Under the pieces are notes generated by a model. That model searched no databases, was not told where the DNA came from, and saw nothing but the letters and a program-made list of their open reading frames with translations. Shown one piece after another: positions 33,606-45,322 of a stretch of 64,000 nucleotides of DNA (position 1 is the first letter of the stretch; every line of letters begins with the position of its first letter). The stretch covers positions 2,108,001-2,172,000 of the forward strand of contig JAMXSV010000010.1 in the NCBI GenBank assembly GCA_027559495.1. The letters run 5' to 3'. The position numbers and the translations under genes were made by a program. The stretch is from Aurifilum marmelostoma. Taxonomy: Eukaryota > Ascomycota > Sordariomycetes > Diaporthales > Cryphonectriaceae.

Positions 33606-34787
33606 TGTCACACTAGCATGAAAAGGAAAAAAAAAGGAAAAAAGGAAAAAAGGAAAAAATCCTTCTTACTTTTCGTGGTATGGTTTGTCAACCCAGTGTG
33701 TGTGGGTAGGTGGGTGGGTGCGCCTCTGTTTCTTCTTTTTCGGTGCAAGGAACTGGTGAGTCCTGTGTGCCACATCATTCAGAATGTCATCATCAGAGGA
33801 TAGTTGCCGACTCCATCTTGCGACCTCCGATTTGTTGGAGAAATTGCTGTATTTGTTGGGCAGCGGTCACGCCGCCCAAAATATGCAAGAGTCTGCAGAC
33901 ATATCCAATGTCTTCATCACACAACTCAATGAGAAATCTGAGATTCCGTGTCTCCTGTCTCTCCGCCCATCCCCCCGCCCCCCGCCCCCTCCTCCTCCTC
34001 CTCCTCCTTCAGTCTTGCCGTGCTTAATCATGATAAACCCCCCCCCCCCCCTTTGGTGATTGACCAGATGCCGACCGGGATCCGAACCCCAAACATTTGC
34101 CGCCAACGCCGAAATTCGAAAAAGTAAAACAGAAATCACCGCCACAATGGCATCATCACAAGCACGGTGACCGTGCATCCATGCAAAAAAAATGACCTGT
34201 CTCTTTGCGCCGAGCTCCCAGGTCTGTGCTGCGATATAGGTATCGTGGTATCGAAATATGCGCGTGTGGGCAGTGTCCGACTTGTCAGGATATGAATCGC
34301 TTTAGTCTGGAAGAAAAAAGGCATCCAGTCGCAGAAAAAGGAAAGGGAAAGGAAAAAACAGAGGAACAAAATTCAGAGCAGGTCAAGCGAAATCCAGAAG
34401 ACAATGAATGATGATCGTAAGATCGGTCCCTTTGACCGCAAACCATCAGTTGCAGTCTTCTGGTTGGTGGTAGCAGAAGGTCGGCCATTCGTCGAGAGAG
34501 ACAGTGGGAAGCAGCGCACTGGATACGAGCAACCCATCTGTCGCCGACCTATGAAGACCCGCTGATAAACACCCAGGTAGCGGGGTGAAGGACGTTGCCG
34601 CGGGTAGCAGGGAAAAAACACGATCGAGGCACGAAGAGATGCGGCTCCATGATCCGAGTATAGTAGTGATGATCGAGACATCTCATCAAGTCAGTGAGAC
34701 AATCCATCAATGGTGGTCGCTTTGAGCATGTGACGATTCGGCAGTGGCGGTTGCGTCTGACGTCTGCGTGCATGCGAAACTCAAACC
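33606..34787. other. Intergenic region, right border of the catabolic group
   Basis: About 1.2 kb with AAAAAGG repeats near 33623-33660, (CTC)n near 33987-34010 and a C12 run at 34040-34051. No gene is supported. It holds the 3' end of the cyclase and the 3' end of the following minus-strand gene. Confidence 0.5.
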
Positions 34788-36113
34788 TTATTCCTCGTTG
34801 AACATGTCTTGCATGTCCAAGAACCCCTCGCCGTCCTCAAAGTCGTCAATGAGCGCATCCTCGTCCGCGACTATCGGTTTTGGATCAGGCTGTGGTTCAT
34901 GAGGCGCAGCCTCGTCGCTCTTTCTGAGACCCAGACCCGTCATGGCATAGGCAAAAGGGGCCGCACGGAAGCGTGTCACATTTGTCGACACCGAGGTGCA
35001 GAAGCCGCCGAGGGGTGTGCTCGTCATGATGACATGGCCGGCACCGGACAGGACCTGGCCTGCAGCATTGTAGACCATGCGCGCCGCAGCCCTCCTTCTC
35101 TGCCGCATCTCGGAGCTAGTCCACCACTGGCCAGTGGCTTTGGTCACCATGAGTACTACCTTGCCGTTCTGGATGGCAGCCTGGACCACCTGGGCCCTCA
35201 GCTTCTCAGCCGTGACCCGGCTCTCCTCGTCGCCATTGTACTCCATCTCGAGCACTTCTTCCTCCGGGATCACGACGTAGTCCTTCTCGACAGGCGGGGC
35301 AATAAGCTCCGGCTCCTCGAGGTCATGTTCTAGGACCAGAGGTGCCGCCTGCGAGCGTGTGTCGTAGGAAGGACGTGAGCGGTCCCTGCCATCGTCGGCT
35401 TCGTCAATGTCACCAGACCTGGTGGGCCCTGCATCTCTGTAGCTACTCCTTGGCGCAGGCTGGAGATCCTGGATGCCCTGGTCACCTTCATAAGAAGATC
35501 GACGACGATGTGCGTGAGCTCCGGGAGGCTGGTCGTATTCCAGGGGTGCCTGTCGCATCTCTTTCTTCTTCTGACGGCGGCTGCGATCATGTGAGCGTTC
35601 TCCATCCCGTTGTGAGCCTTGATATTGACGCCCAAGATCCAGCTCTGATACGCGGTTGGTGAAGTGGTCGACATGCTGAGCAGATCCCTGCTCCAGACTC
35701 TCACGGGAGACCTGATGCGACGACGACGACGACGGTTGTGCCCGGGAGGGAGGCGATGGATAGTGTCCTTGCTCGTGACGAGCATAGTCCTGGCGCTGAG
35801 GTGGTGGGACCTGCTGGCGGTACTGGAAAGCAGAGGGGCCGCCGGGCGATGGCGAGTATGACAGAGCGGGTGGTGAGGACTGCTGCTCCGGCGCCTGCCA
35901 GACCTGCGCCGAAGAAAGGTGGAGACGTCCTGACGCGGCACCGGCCTGGGACGCGGCAGTCGTGGCGGAGGGGCCCGCCATTCCGTACGGAGGAGTCATA
36001 GGTTCCATATCGTTGAGGTGGTCCATGGCTGCAGCCTCGTCGTGTTCGTTATCGAAGCGGAAGAGGCCGTCGTCCAGGGCATCGTCCTCAAGGTAATCGC
36101 TGGCTTCCATCAT
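34788..36113 (-). CDS. Hypothetical acidic/disordered protein with a conserved-looking C-terminal helical region
   Basis: Single exon, 441 aa, starting with two Met (36113 and 36110). The N-terminal 260 residues are Ser/Pro/Gln-rich and acidic at the very start (DYLEDDALDDGLFRFDN), probably disordered. After an acidic linker (EKDYVVIPEEEVLEMEYNG) comes a compact region of about 110 residues: ESRVTAEKLRAQVVQAAI, GKVVLMVTKATGQWWTSSE, RRRAAARMVYNAAGQVLSG, then a Gly-rich weakly hydrophobic part. It ends with an acidic tail (DDFEDGEGFLDMQDMFNEE). I recognise no named family. Good codon bias over the whole length and a stop-free frame argue that it is real. Confidence 0.75.
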   Translation of the reverse strand: MMEASDYLEDDALDDGLFRFDNEHDEAAAMDHLNDMEPMTPPYGMAGPSATTAASQAGAASGRLHLSSAQVWQAPEQQSSPPALSYSPSPGGPSAFQYRQQVPPPQRQDYARHEQGHYPSPPSRAQPSSSSSHQVSRESLEQGSAQHVDHFTNRVSELDLGRQYQGSQRDGERSHDRSRRQKKKEMRQAPLEYDQPPGAHAHRRRSSYEGDQGIQDLQPAPRSSYRDAGPTRSGDIDEADDGRDRSRPSYDTRSQAAPLVLEHDLEEPELIAPPVEKDYVVIPEEEVLEMEYNGDEESRVTAEKLRAQVVQAAIQNGKVVLMVTKATGQWWTSSEMRQRRRAAARMVYNAAGQVLSGAGHVIMTSTPLGGFCTSVSTNVTRFRAAPFAYAMTGLGLRKSDEAAPHEPQPDPKPIVADEDALIDDFEDGEGFLDMQDMFNEE

Positions 36114-37577
36114 GGCTGTTGAAGTTGGGGGAGTCTTGAACTCCCGCGGATGACCTGCGTGTGACGTATGTATGCTCGCCCCAGAGGATGAGTTCTGGCC
36201 TGGAGTGAGACGCCTTGCATGAGATGAGGAAGAGGAAAAAATGTGAGTTGGGAGTCAGATCGTGGTGGATGGTCCAGAGTCAGAGGCAGTCAAACCCGGA
36301 TGGGGGAGGCGAATGTAGGACCTCTGGCTGGCAAGGACGGTTAGAGGTAGGTAGCACCTTAGCCTGGAGCCGGTTCAACTGATATAGTGGTCACCAGCCA
36401 CGGCCAGCCATCGAAACTACCCACAAGGTGACAACCCACAGGGTGGGGGAAGGGGGGGCGAGGTGCACTGGGAATGCCCCAGCCAGATCCCCAGAATAAG
36501 CAGGCAAAGAGTCAGAGCAGACAAGAGGGTCAGATATGGTGATGGGAAGAGGCTCAACCCCGGGGATGGTGATGGGTTTTGGGGGGGAGTGTCAAGTGAT
36601 GGGAGGCTGGCTGGTGAAGGGTGTATGAAGAGTGAAAGAATGACGGGGGAGCGCTGGCACAGGAGCCTGAAGGAGGCCTAAAACCAACTAAAGAGCCAGG
36701 GGAGAAAAGGCATGGGGCCAATGGGAAGGCAGTATATCTGCTTACCTATAGGGCAGTTGTGATTCCAGACAGTGTGAAAGAGGGCCTTAGACGCCCTAAG
36801 GCTGGCGCCAGGGCCCCGTGGACCAGTGGAAGATCAGGCCTGGTGGCTGCAGGGATCAAGTGGGCCTGTCACAAGACCGCCCAGGTACAATCCAAGTTTC
36901 GCCTTGCCATGACTGCACAGGAGTCAGTGGTAGGGGAAAAGGGGAAAAAAAAAACATGCTCAAGTTGTCTTTGAACCATCCTTCTCAGCTACAGACCTAG
37001 ACACTGGAGGACAGCTTCAAGACAGAACAAGAAGGAGCTGGATCTGGTTGTGCTTTCAGACAATCTCAGGCAGATCTCTGTGTACCCCCTCTATAACAAG
37101 GGTCCACAGCATCTTTCTTCAGCCCCGAGTGGTTAATGATCCACATTGCACCCTTGCCGGAAGATCCCAGGACACATCATGCATGCTAGAGCAGGTACAT
37201 ATGCTTTCATGGAAAGCCATTCAACTTAATGTGCATGTACATGACAACATGGCATGAAGAGCCTGTGGGCCACCTGGATGGGCTGTTCTTGAGCCACGTT
37301 GACTGCTTGTCCTTGATGCTCTATCCTGGCATGGCTGCCTGGGCACAAGCATCAGGGCGATGATGCCTTTGTTTCTTTAGGACAGAGTATACGAGACTAC
37401 AGACAGCAAATGATATGCATAGACAACCAGGAAGACAAAAGATAGGCAGATCACCTTGTCAAAGGGCCGAGCCCAGTGACACATCAAGTCATCAGTCACG
37501 ACACGGGCCTCCATATAGCTTTGGCTTTCTGGTATAATATTGGCACAGCTTGTACTTCCAGTACTCCCCACATCGGT
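36114..37577. other. Intergenic region without supported genes
   Basis: About 1.5 kb upstream of the hypothetical protein and downstream of the complex I subunit. Composition is balanced, simple repeats are few, and the open frames are 60-72 codons with no motif. Parts could be a long 5' leader of the hypothetical gene. Confidence 0.5.
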
Positions 37578-38548
37578 CTATTTCTTTGGCTCCTCCTTCT
37601 TCTCCTCTGGCTTGGGCGTAGGCAGCTTGAAGCTCTCCGGCTTCCGGTCCACGCCCGTCCCCACCTGCTCCCACGCACTCGATCCGCCCTCAAAGTTCCG
37701 GAACGCCTGGGTCATCTCGAGCGGCTCCGTCACGATCCTCTTCTTCTCCTCGTCGTACCGGATCTCGGTGTATCCCGTCAGCGGGAAGTCCTTGCGCAGC
37801 GGGTGGCCCTCGAAGCCATAGTCGGTCATGATGCGGCGCAGGTCGGGGTGGCCCACAAAGAAGACACCCATCAGGTCGTACACCTCGCGCTCGTACCAGT
37901 TGGCTCCCTGGTACAGGCTCACTATGGACGGCACGGGCGAGGCCTCGTCGGCGTAGGTCTTGACGCGGATGCGCGAGTTGTGGCGCACGCTGAGGAGGTT
38001 GTACACGACTTCGAAGCGCTGATCGCGGGTGGGGAAGTCGCACGCAGTAATATCGCTGACCTGGGTGAACTCGGCGGCAGTATTGTCTGCTTGGATGTCA
38101 GCCCTGAGCACAGAGAAAGACATAGGGCCATAGGGGACGAGAGCATGTGGGCTGCCGCGCGATACGTACACTTGAGGAAGGAGAAGACCGGTATCACACC
38201 GGACGGAGAGATGTAGATGGTCAGCTCGTCCTTCCACACCGAGAACTGCTGAATGTACTTGGGCAGGCAGCCCATCAGCCACGCGCCATATCTGTGCATG
38301 TTGTCGGCCTTCGACTGGTACTTGTCGGCAGGGTTGATAATGGGCGCCTCGAGCGTGCCGAGCGTCTCGCGGTCTGCCGTCCGCATGTTCTTGGCATCCG
38401 CAGGAAGACGGACTTTATAGGTGCCTGCCCGAGCGGTCGCCGAGAAGCATCGCGCGGCAGTCTCGTTTCGGGGTGCCGGGACGGACGGCTTGGAGGAGGA
38501 TCGGAGAGCCTGAGCCAAGGCTCTGCTCCTGCACAGTTTGCTGGCCAT
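37578..38548 (-). CDS. nuo-30: NADH:ubiquinone oxidoreductase 30 kDa subunit (NDUFS3/NuoC type), mitochondrial
   Basis: Peripheral-arm subunit of respiratory complex I, which contacts the 49 kDa subunit near the quinone site. Exon 1 is 38172-38548 and exon 2 is 37578-38103. The intron 38104-38171 (gtgtac...gctcag, phase 2) joins FSFLK to ADIQADNTAAEF, giving 300 aa. The N-terminus is an Arg/Ser/Ala-rich mitochondrial presequence (MASKLCRSRALAQALRSSSK). The family signature is complete: YEREVYDLMGVFFVGHPDLR, then RIMTDYGFEGHPLRKDFPL and GYTEIRYDEEKKRIVTEPLE. It is nuclear encoded and divergent from NOT4. Confidence 0.95.
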
Positions 38549-39503
38549 ATTGAATTGGGTGTGAGGGTTGTTGAAAGGCCAATTGACAGTGGATGCCCTT
38601 CCTTGCTGGTTCAAGATTGTGCCTGAGGTGCTTTGGGAGCTCCCAGCAGGTAGGGGGGGGGCTGCTCGTAGGGCCTCCGGGAGTGGTGATGTCGATGGTT
38701 AGGGAGCTTGGATCCAATGCTAGTCAGCACCGAGCCGGCTCTGCCTCTGCAGGCCGCGAGTCACGTGATGACCCACCTCAAATGTATGGCTTCTGTAGCA
38801 GATGTCTTTTACTTGTATTGACGAGGTTGGCTTATGCAGTGAACTCTGACAGGCTCCAAGGCATGTGGGGATTTCTGCAAACTCCTGCAGGTTCATGCTC
38901 AGACTGCAAGCAAGTTTCACCCTGTTGCAGCATTGGGTTCTCAGGTTGCTGGCAGTCACAACCAACCCGCCGCCCCCCCCAACCGCCCACCCCCCAGAAC
39001 CAAACCAGGCCTGGAGGCTAGTGACTGGCTCGTTCCCTGACTGGCCACCGCTGACTAAGTGGTACCTGGGCTCAGCAGCCTCGTGTCGTCCTCCGCACAG
39101 ACCAACCCAGCAAGCACCTTCTATGCAGGCTTTGATTCCGCGATCATCATCTTCAACCTCTCCAACTTCCCTCCCACCACCAACAAGTCAGACTACCCTC
39201 GGATCTTTGTCCCATCCACCTCAGACCTCCTCCACCCTCTGCCACACAAATACACTCATCACCTGTCCTTCTCACCCATAATAGACCTCACTGGTGATCT
39301 CAACTCTTCTTCATTCTGTTCTTCCGGGCCCTCTTCTGTTTTGCATCTGCATGACTGTTTGTCACCTTGGGCAGCCACTTCAACCCACCCACCACCTGCT
39401 ATCCCATCTAGGGTAAACACTTCCTAGCCAACGTGTTCTGTACATTCTGCAGCTGGGTGCACCTCAGTTGCTTCTATTGCAAACAGCCCACACACACATC
39501 ACC
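38549..39503. other. Divergent promoter region of the complex I subunit and NOT4
   Basis: About 955 bp between two divergent housekeeping starts. It has pyrimidine-rich stretches before the NOT4 start (39140-39260) and no simple repeat expansion. No additional gene is supported. Confidence 0.5.
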
Positions 39504-42053
39504 ATGGCACCTCAAGATACCTACCTCGATGATGAGGAGGAGACCTGGTAAGTCTGATTCTGCTCATGGTGCAGCTGGTCTGCCATCCGGAACCACAGCC
39601 CTCTCCGTGGCCCTTAGCCCCTGAGAACTACACTAGAGAGGCCACGCTGACCTTTGACAGTCCTCTGTGCATCGAAGAGTTCGACCTTTCGGACAAGAAC
39701 TTTCGGCCTTGTCCGTGCGGGTACCAGGTACGTCTGCCCGCTTCCTTTGGCTGTCCCGCGTTTGCCCCTCCCGCGTCTGAGGCCATCGTTTCGCTTACCT
39801 GTAATGTCCCCCATCTAGGTGTGCCAGTTCTGTTTCCACAACATCAAGTCGAACATGAACGGCCTCTGCCCTGCCTGCCGCCGACCTTACGACGAGAAGA
39901 CAATACAATACAAGGCCGTTACTGCTGAGGAGCAAGCAGAGTTTCGTGCCAACCTCCAGAAGTCTCGAAAGAAGCGCGCCGAGCTCCAGGGCCAGAGAGA
40001 AGTCCAGAAACGCGAGTCCGAGAAGGACGCACGCAAGAACCTTGTCGGCATTCGCGTCGTCCAGAAGAACCTGGTCTACGTGACCGGGCTGACACCCACG
40101 GTCAAGGAGGACGAGCTGCTCAAGACCCTCCGACGCCCTGAGTTTTTTGGCCAGTACGGCAACATCCAGAAGATATCTATCAGCAACCGAAAGAACCAGG
40201 AAGGCCAGAACCAGTCTCTCGGCATCTACGTGACTTTTGAAAAGAAGGAGGATGCGCAGCGTTGCATCCAAGCGGTGAACGGCTCGCAGAACGGTGATCG
40301 CGTTCTCAAGGCCCAGCTCGGCACGACCAAATACTGCTCAGCCTGGCTGAGGCACGAGCAGTGCACCAACCGCCAGTGCATGTTCCTGCACGAGCTCGGC
40401 GAAGAGGAGGACAGCTATACGAGGCAGGACCTTTCGTCCCTGAACAGCATGCAGACCCACCGCTCCGGTGGCAACGCAGGGCCCTCTTCGAGATCTGTAT
40501 CGCGACAACCACCACAACCTCAACCACAACAGGCTCAGGCCCAACCCCAGTCCTACCTGCCGTCTCAACCCATGGCTCGCACCTCCAGCAAGGAGGGCTC
40601 AGATGCTGGAGAGGGCCCTGCCCTGCCTGCCTCTGCCAACTGGGCCCGCAACCCACAACAACGTAGCCGCCGCGGCAGTCATGCCACTAGTGGTGCAGCA
40701 TCGAGCCCGGCTGTCTCGATGTCGTTGCCCGTGACTACTGAAGCTACAGAGGATGCCGTCGAGGTCCTGCCGCAAGACGAGGCTCCTGCCGCCGTCGAAG
40801 CTGACCCATCTGAGACCGCGACAAACACGACGACGGCCCCCGAGGCCCCTAAGCCGGAGCAGCACCCTGCCGACATTGCCCTCAAGGAGATGCTCAAGAT
40901 CCTAGGCGCCGGCGAGCTGAAGCTGAGACCCATCAGCCCTGACGTCAACTGCCCACCACTGTTCGACCCGCGGGGTGGCGAGAAGCGCAGGGCCATGCGA
41001 GAGGAGGAGGAGCGACGCCTCAACGGAGAGCAAGACGAGCAGGGTGAGCCTATGGACCTGTCAGAGGGTGAGCCTGAGAGCGGCAGTCTGGCGCTGGGCG
41101 GCGAGCCAGAGGATCGCGATCACGGCCGTGAGGTGCAGGCCTTTGAACAGCGCCGCGCCATCGCCCAGCCACCCATCTCGCGTTCCAGCACCGATGGGCT
41201 CTACGGGCCGGGTATTGCCTCTGGGTTCAGTCAGGGCGCACCCGGCGTCGCGGCGGCCCTCGGCAATCGCACCTTGACCCCACAGCAACAGGCCTACCTG
41301 CGTCCGCAGGGCAGCTTCACCGACAACCTCCCTCCCGGCATCACCCCGTCGCCGTCATCGTTGTTCCAGGGCCAGGGACACAGCCGTCAGACTTCTCGTT
41401 TCAACTTTGGCACAGACACGCAGACATCTGCTGCCAACACGCTGAAGATGGCAACAAACCCTCGTCTCCTGGCTCAGCAGGCATCCAACCCCGCCTTCCA
41501 CTCGCAGCCTGCCGGTCCATACTATTCCTCGATGCCAGGCCCCCCACCAGGGCTCAAGTCGACCGGCACTCCGCCCAACATGTTCGGCCAGGGTGGATCG
41601 TTTGGAAACTCTGGGTTCGGTGCCAAGGACAACAACGAGGTCCTGCAAAACCTGATCCGCGGACGGACTGCTGGCGTCGGCCAGGCTCATGATGCTAGCA
41701 AGCGTGAGTTCATGTTCCCTACCTTCCCCTACCAGTACCCACCCTCCACCTCCTCCACCCCAGCTCCTGCTACCGCCGGCCTCATGGCAGCGCTCTATCC
41801 CAATGGAGCCCACCAAGATATCGGTGCCAAGCAGAAGAAGAAGGGGAAGAAGCACAGGCACGCTAACACTTCCTCCTCTGGGGGAGGTGGCTTAGTAGAT
41901 CTTGCGGACCCGAGTATACTGCAGGCGAGAATCCAGCACCATCAACAGAGCAATGCCGGTGTCGGTTCGGCGGGACTGTTTGGAGGTCAGGCTTCAGGTG
42001 GGTACAACCCAAATGTGTTGTACAACAATACGACACAGTACCGTGGGTGGTAG
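39504..42053 (+). CDS. NOT4: CCR4-NOT complex E3 ubiquitin ligase NOT4 (RING + RRM + C3H1)
   Basis: E3 ligase subunit of CCR4-NOT acting in mRNA decay and co-translational quality control. Exons 39504-39547, 39661-39727 and 39819-42053 (phases 2 and 0), giving 781 aa with this stop. Splicing restores a C4C4 RING: CPLC-IEEFDLSDKNFRP-C-P-C-GYQV-C-QF-C, then GLCPAC. A basic coiled region (QKSRKKRAELQGQREVQ) follows. The RRM starts NLVYVTGLTPTVKEDELL and has IYVTFEKKEDAQRCIQAVNG. Directly after it comes the C-x8-C-x5-C-x3-H finger (CSAWLRHEQCTNRQCMFLH). The remainder is Gln/Pro-rich and disordered with a basic KKKGKKHRH patch. The frame ends at YRGW; a donor-like gtgggt at 41998 offers an alternative splice into the next large exon. 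Confidence 0.94.
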
Positions 42054-42902
42054 ATCACACACCGTTTTTTTTTTTCCCTTCCCCTTCCTCCTCTCTTGGC
42101 ACCTCCTTGCCGAACTGGCGAGGTTTCACCTTTTCTCTCTCTCTTTCTTCTTCTTCTTTCCTGTTTAATGTCGATATGAAGCGACTCCTTTTCTTCTTTT
42201 TGCTGTACGAGGTTTAATGCAGGCGTTTCTGGCTTGCGAACGGGTGGTCACAGGGCAGCACGACGGACACAAGCGGGGCGGATTTTCTTCTTGCCTGCTT
42301 TTTCTGGACTTTGAGCGAGCATCGCAACACTCGGCAACTACTGGCGGATCACACACAGGCTGGCGAGAAGGTTGCGCAGGCGTCAAATCTGCATTTGGAC
42401 AAGAGGAGTTGAGAAAGACAAATCGTCAACAGATTCGTCCACGGCGTTATTTCACACACACAAACACACAGACATGGTTCGCATTTTATACAACTTGCAC
42501 ACATCCTTCGGGCTCAGGGTTTCTCAGTCAGGCAAGCCATCTCGTCTTCCCCAAGGTCACACCACCCATGTACGTTAACACCAACGTGCCCAGTTTCCGG
42601 TCAATCAACCCGGGGGCTGATGCGGCACGCACGCACTGTGCGGAAAAAAATAAAGAGCTTTCCACAGCTACTCCAACAATGCCTTCACCATTCCATTCCT
42701 GAGCGACCCCAGGATTGCCTAGATGGCGGCCGTGACGTAACCTTGGGCCCCTCTTGTACATAAGATCCATATCGCGTTGGGGGGCTTTTTTTGTCGTGCT
42801 GCCTTGTGACACTCATCTCAAGTCCGAAATAGCGTTGCTCTTTGCTCTCTCTCTCCCTACCTTTTCCTTTCCCGTGTCCCCCCTACACCTCACACACCCC
42901 AG
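42054..42902. other. Gap between the NOT4 stop and the next large exon (possible long intron or intergenic)
   Basis: About 850 bp with pyrimidine tracts and CA repeats, ending in a clear acceptor (cctacacctcacacaccccag). It has no ATG-initiated frame leading into the next exon without splicing. It is either the tail of an alternatively spliced 905-nt NOT4 intron (41998-42902) or a 3' UTR plus a new promoter. Confidence 0.45.
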
Positions 42903-45322
42903 ACAGACTCAAGAGAGGGTTACGGAAAGCTGACCCCCTCACAGAAGACGATTACGGCTTCACACCGGAGGCTGCCTTTGACGTCGACAACCTCGTGTCC
43001 GACGACGCGGCCGACGACGCATGCGTGACATCGCCCCTGGACTCTGTCTCCCAGTTTGGTACACCTAGAACGCCGTCTATCCCGCCTGGTCTGGGCTTCA
43101 ACCCCCACGGCCATCCTCCCCGGATGGCGACGCCAACGAGACCACCGCCAGGCCTCCTCAACCTTCACGGTACCCCCATCGCGCCGGCAGCCATGATGAT
43201 CGGTACACCGACCCCAGTCACCCCGCTCAAGCCTGCTCTCGCTCCTGTTTCTTCTTCCGCCGCCGACTCCCCCAAGGCTGGCAGGAAGCAGCCTGCTACA
43301 CCTCTGGGCGCAGAGGCCAAGAAGAGCATCAAGGCCTTTGCGGTCGAGAGCGGTTTGTCCAAAGAAATCACCTCCCAGGCCAAGGCTTCGGCCAAGGGCA
43401 AGAAGCCTGTGCTCCAGGATGAGGATTTCCCGGCTCTGGAATCCGCAAAACCCGTGTCCCGCACATCAACCCCGGTACCGGCCAAGGTCCCCTCCGTCAA
43501 GACGCCCATGGTTGTCAAGAAGGCCCCGGTGGAAACCCCAACAAAGCCTGTCGCAACACCTGTCGCCCCTGAGGCTCATGCCGACCTGGACTCTGCACAC
43601 AAGCAGAAGAAGGCGGACAAGAAGCAACAGATGCCTGCTCTTAACATCGCTGCGGCTACCAAGGCGGCCAAGAAGTCAAACCCGCCGTCGGCCGTGACGT
43701 CGGCCGTCGAGAAGCCAGACGACGCAGCGTTCCCGGCCCTGCCCACGCCGAGCTCAGCGCTCGTCTCCTCGCCAGCTGCGCGAACGGGGCCCAAGACGCT
43801 GCGTGTCATCTCCACGCCCAAGACGGAGATACCCCCCTCGATCACTACCCAGGCTTCCCTTCGTCATACCTTTAGCAGCCTGGGCCGGCCTGACACGCCC
43901 GGGAGCGAGAATGTATCGGACTCGGCGTCGATTATCTCGGCGTCTGTCTCGGCCTCCCGCACCAACTCTCCGCCACCTGTCAGCCGTGTTGGGTCGGCGG
44001 CCGTTCGGTCCACCACCAAGAGCCAGCAGCGGAAGGCAAGGAAGGACGCGACAAAGAAGGAAGCTGCTGCGATCGCTGCTACTGCCAAGCCGGAGCCCGA
44101 AGTCGAGATCGCCCCTATCCTGGGCCGCAAGAAGAAGCAGAAGAAGGAGAAGCCAGCTGCTGCTCCCAAGGAGCCGGCGGCCGCTGCCGCCCCTGCCCCC
44201 GTGAGCCGTCCTCCATCTCCTGGCCCCGCCGAGGAGGGACCTGTCGAGAAGGACGGCAAATCCACCCCGGAAAAGGACGGCAAGGCTACGGCCGAGAAGG
44301 CGTCAACATACAGGCAGGCCGTCAACGAGTCGATCAGCTTGATAGAGCCGATCGTACCGCGACCGAGAAGAAAGGAGGGCAACGTGTCTTCTCAGGGGGA
44401 CACACCGAAGCCGGCCCTCGACAGGCCGGCCCCAACGCCTGCAGCTGTCTACCATGACCTCATCAAGAGCGGCCTGATCTCGGACCCCGAGGCCCTCAGC
44501 TTCCTGAAGACCGTCTCCAGCACGTCACACCGCTCTGATCAGTTCACCACGGCACCCGTGCCTCGGGAGATTCTCCAGGACTGCGCGAGCCTCTTCACCG
44601 AGGAAGACCGCATGAACCTGCTGGCGAACAAGACCCTGCGCAAGACCTACGAGGGCATCCGCTACCTGTTTACGTCTAACGGGGGAGCCGTGCGCAACCT
44701 GACGCCTGCCGAAGAGGAACGGTTCGTCGAGCTGCGGACCCTCCTGGAGGGTACCAGCAAAAGTGCTGCGACATATGTACACATGCGCACCACTCCCCGC
44801 TCCGCCTCGGGCTCAGCCGTCTACGCACCCTCCGACCTACTCCTGCCCACGGTCGACGAACCTGTATACACACTGGATGGTAAGTGTGCCCTTGTCAACA
44901 TCAGCCGGGCGATGCTGACACGCTTAGGTCCAGGTACGATGACGATCGATCCCGAGGTGGACCTGCCAGCTGTGAAGAAAGACGCAGTAGCCTCTCCCGC
45001 CCCAGCCTCCAAGCAACCCGGCAAGAAATCCGACAGGGACCGCGATTCATCGCGCGCTGCCGGGGCGTCGACTGATGAGGCCGACAGCGACCCGGAGTGG
45101 CCCGGCCTTGCCCAGAGCGTGCCGGCCCCATCACCCCAAGCTCAGAATGCTGCCAAGGGCGGTATGCTGGCCAACCTGTCGGGGTACACGCTGGACGATG
45201 TGGAGCAGGCTTTCATGGTGGCCAGAAAGGAGGCCGAGAAGATCGAGAAGAGCCTGAACTCGGTGATTAAGAAGAACCGGCGGCTGTTGTCACTCTCGTC
45301 TAGCAACGGGGGAGGCCATTGA
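42903..45322 (+). CDS. Large Pro/Ala/Ser-rich coding exon, probably the C-terminal half of NOT4
   Basis: A frame of about 800 codons following the acceptor at 42902, with no in-frame ATG until 43122. It opens RLKRGLRKADPLTEDDYGFT, with acidic EAAFDVDNLVSDDAADD next. It then has FPAL motifs (DEDFPALES, DAAFPALPT), basic KKKQKKEK patches, a compact region (PVPREILQDCASLFTEEDR, RNLTPAEEERFVELRTLL) and a C-terminal coiled segment (YTLDDVEQAFMVARKEAEKI). A 48-nt GT...AG intron (44880-44927, multiple of three) probably lies before GPGTMTIDPEV. Joining NOT4 codons through 41997 to 42903 keeps frame (G+AC, Asp) and gives about 1553 aa, a length I associate with filamentous-fungal NOT4. Alternatively it is a separate gene with a small first exon (for example ATG at 42723). 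Confidence 0.7.

Noticed and set aside
34040..34110. tRNA-like string GGGTTCGGATCCCGG on the minus strand
   Set aside because: T-loop lacks the conserved A58, no matching 5' acceptor strand or anticodon arm is found upstream.
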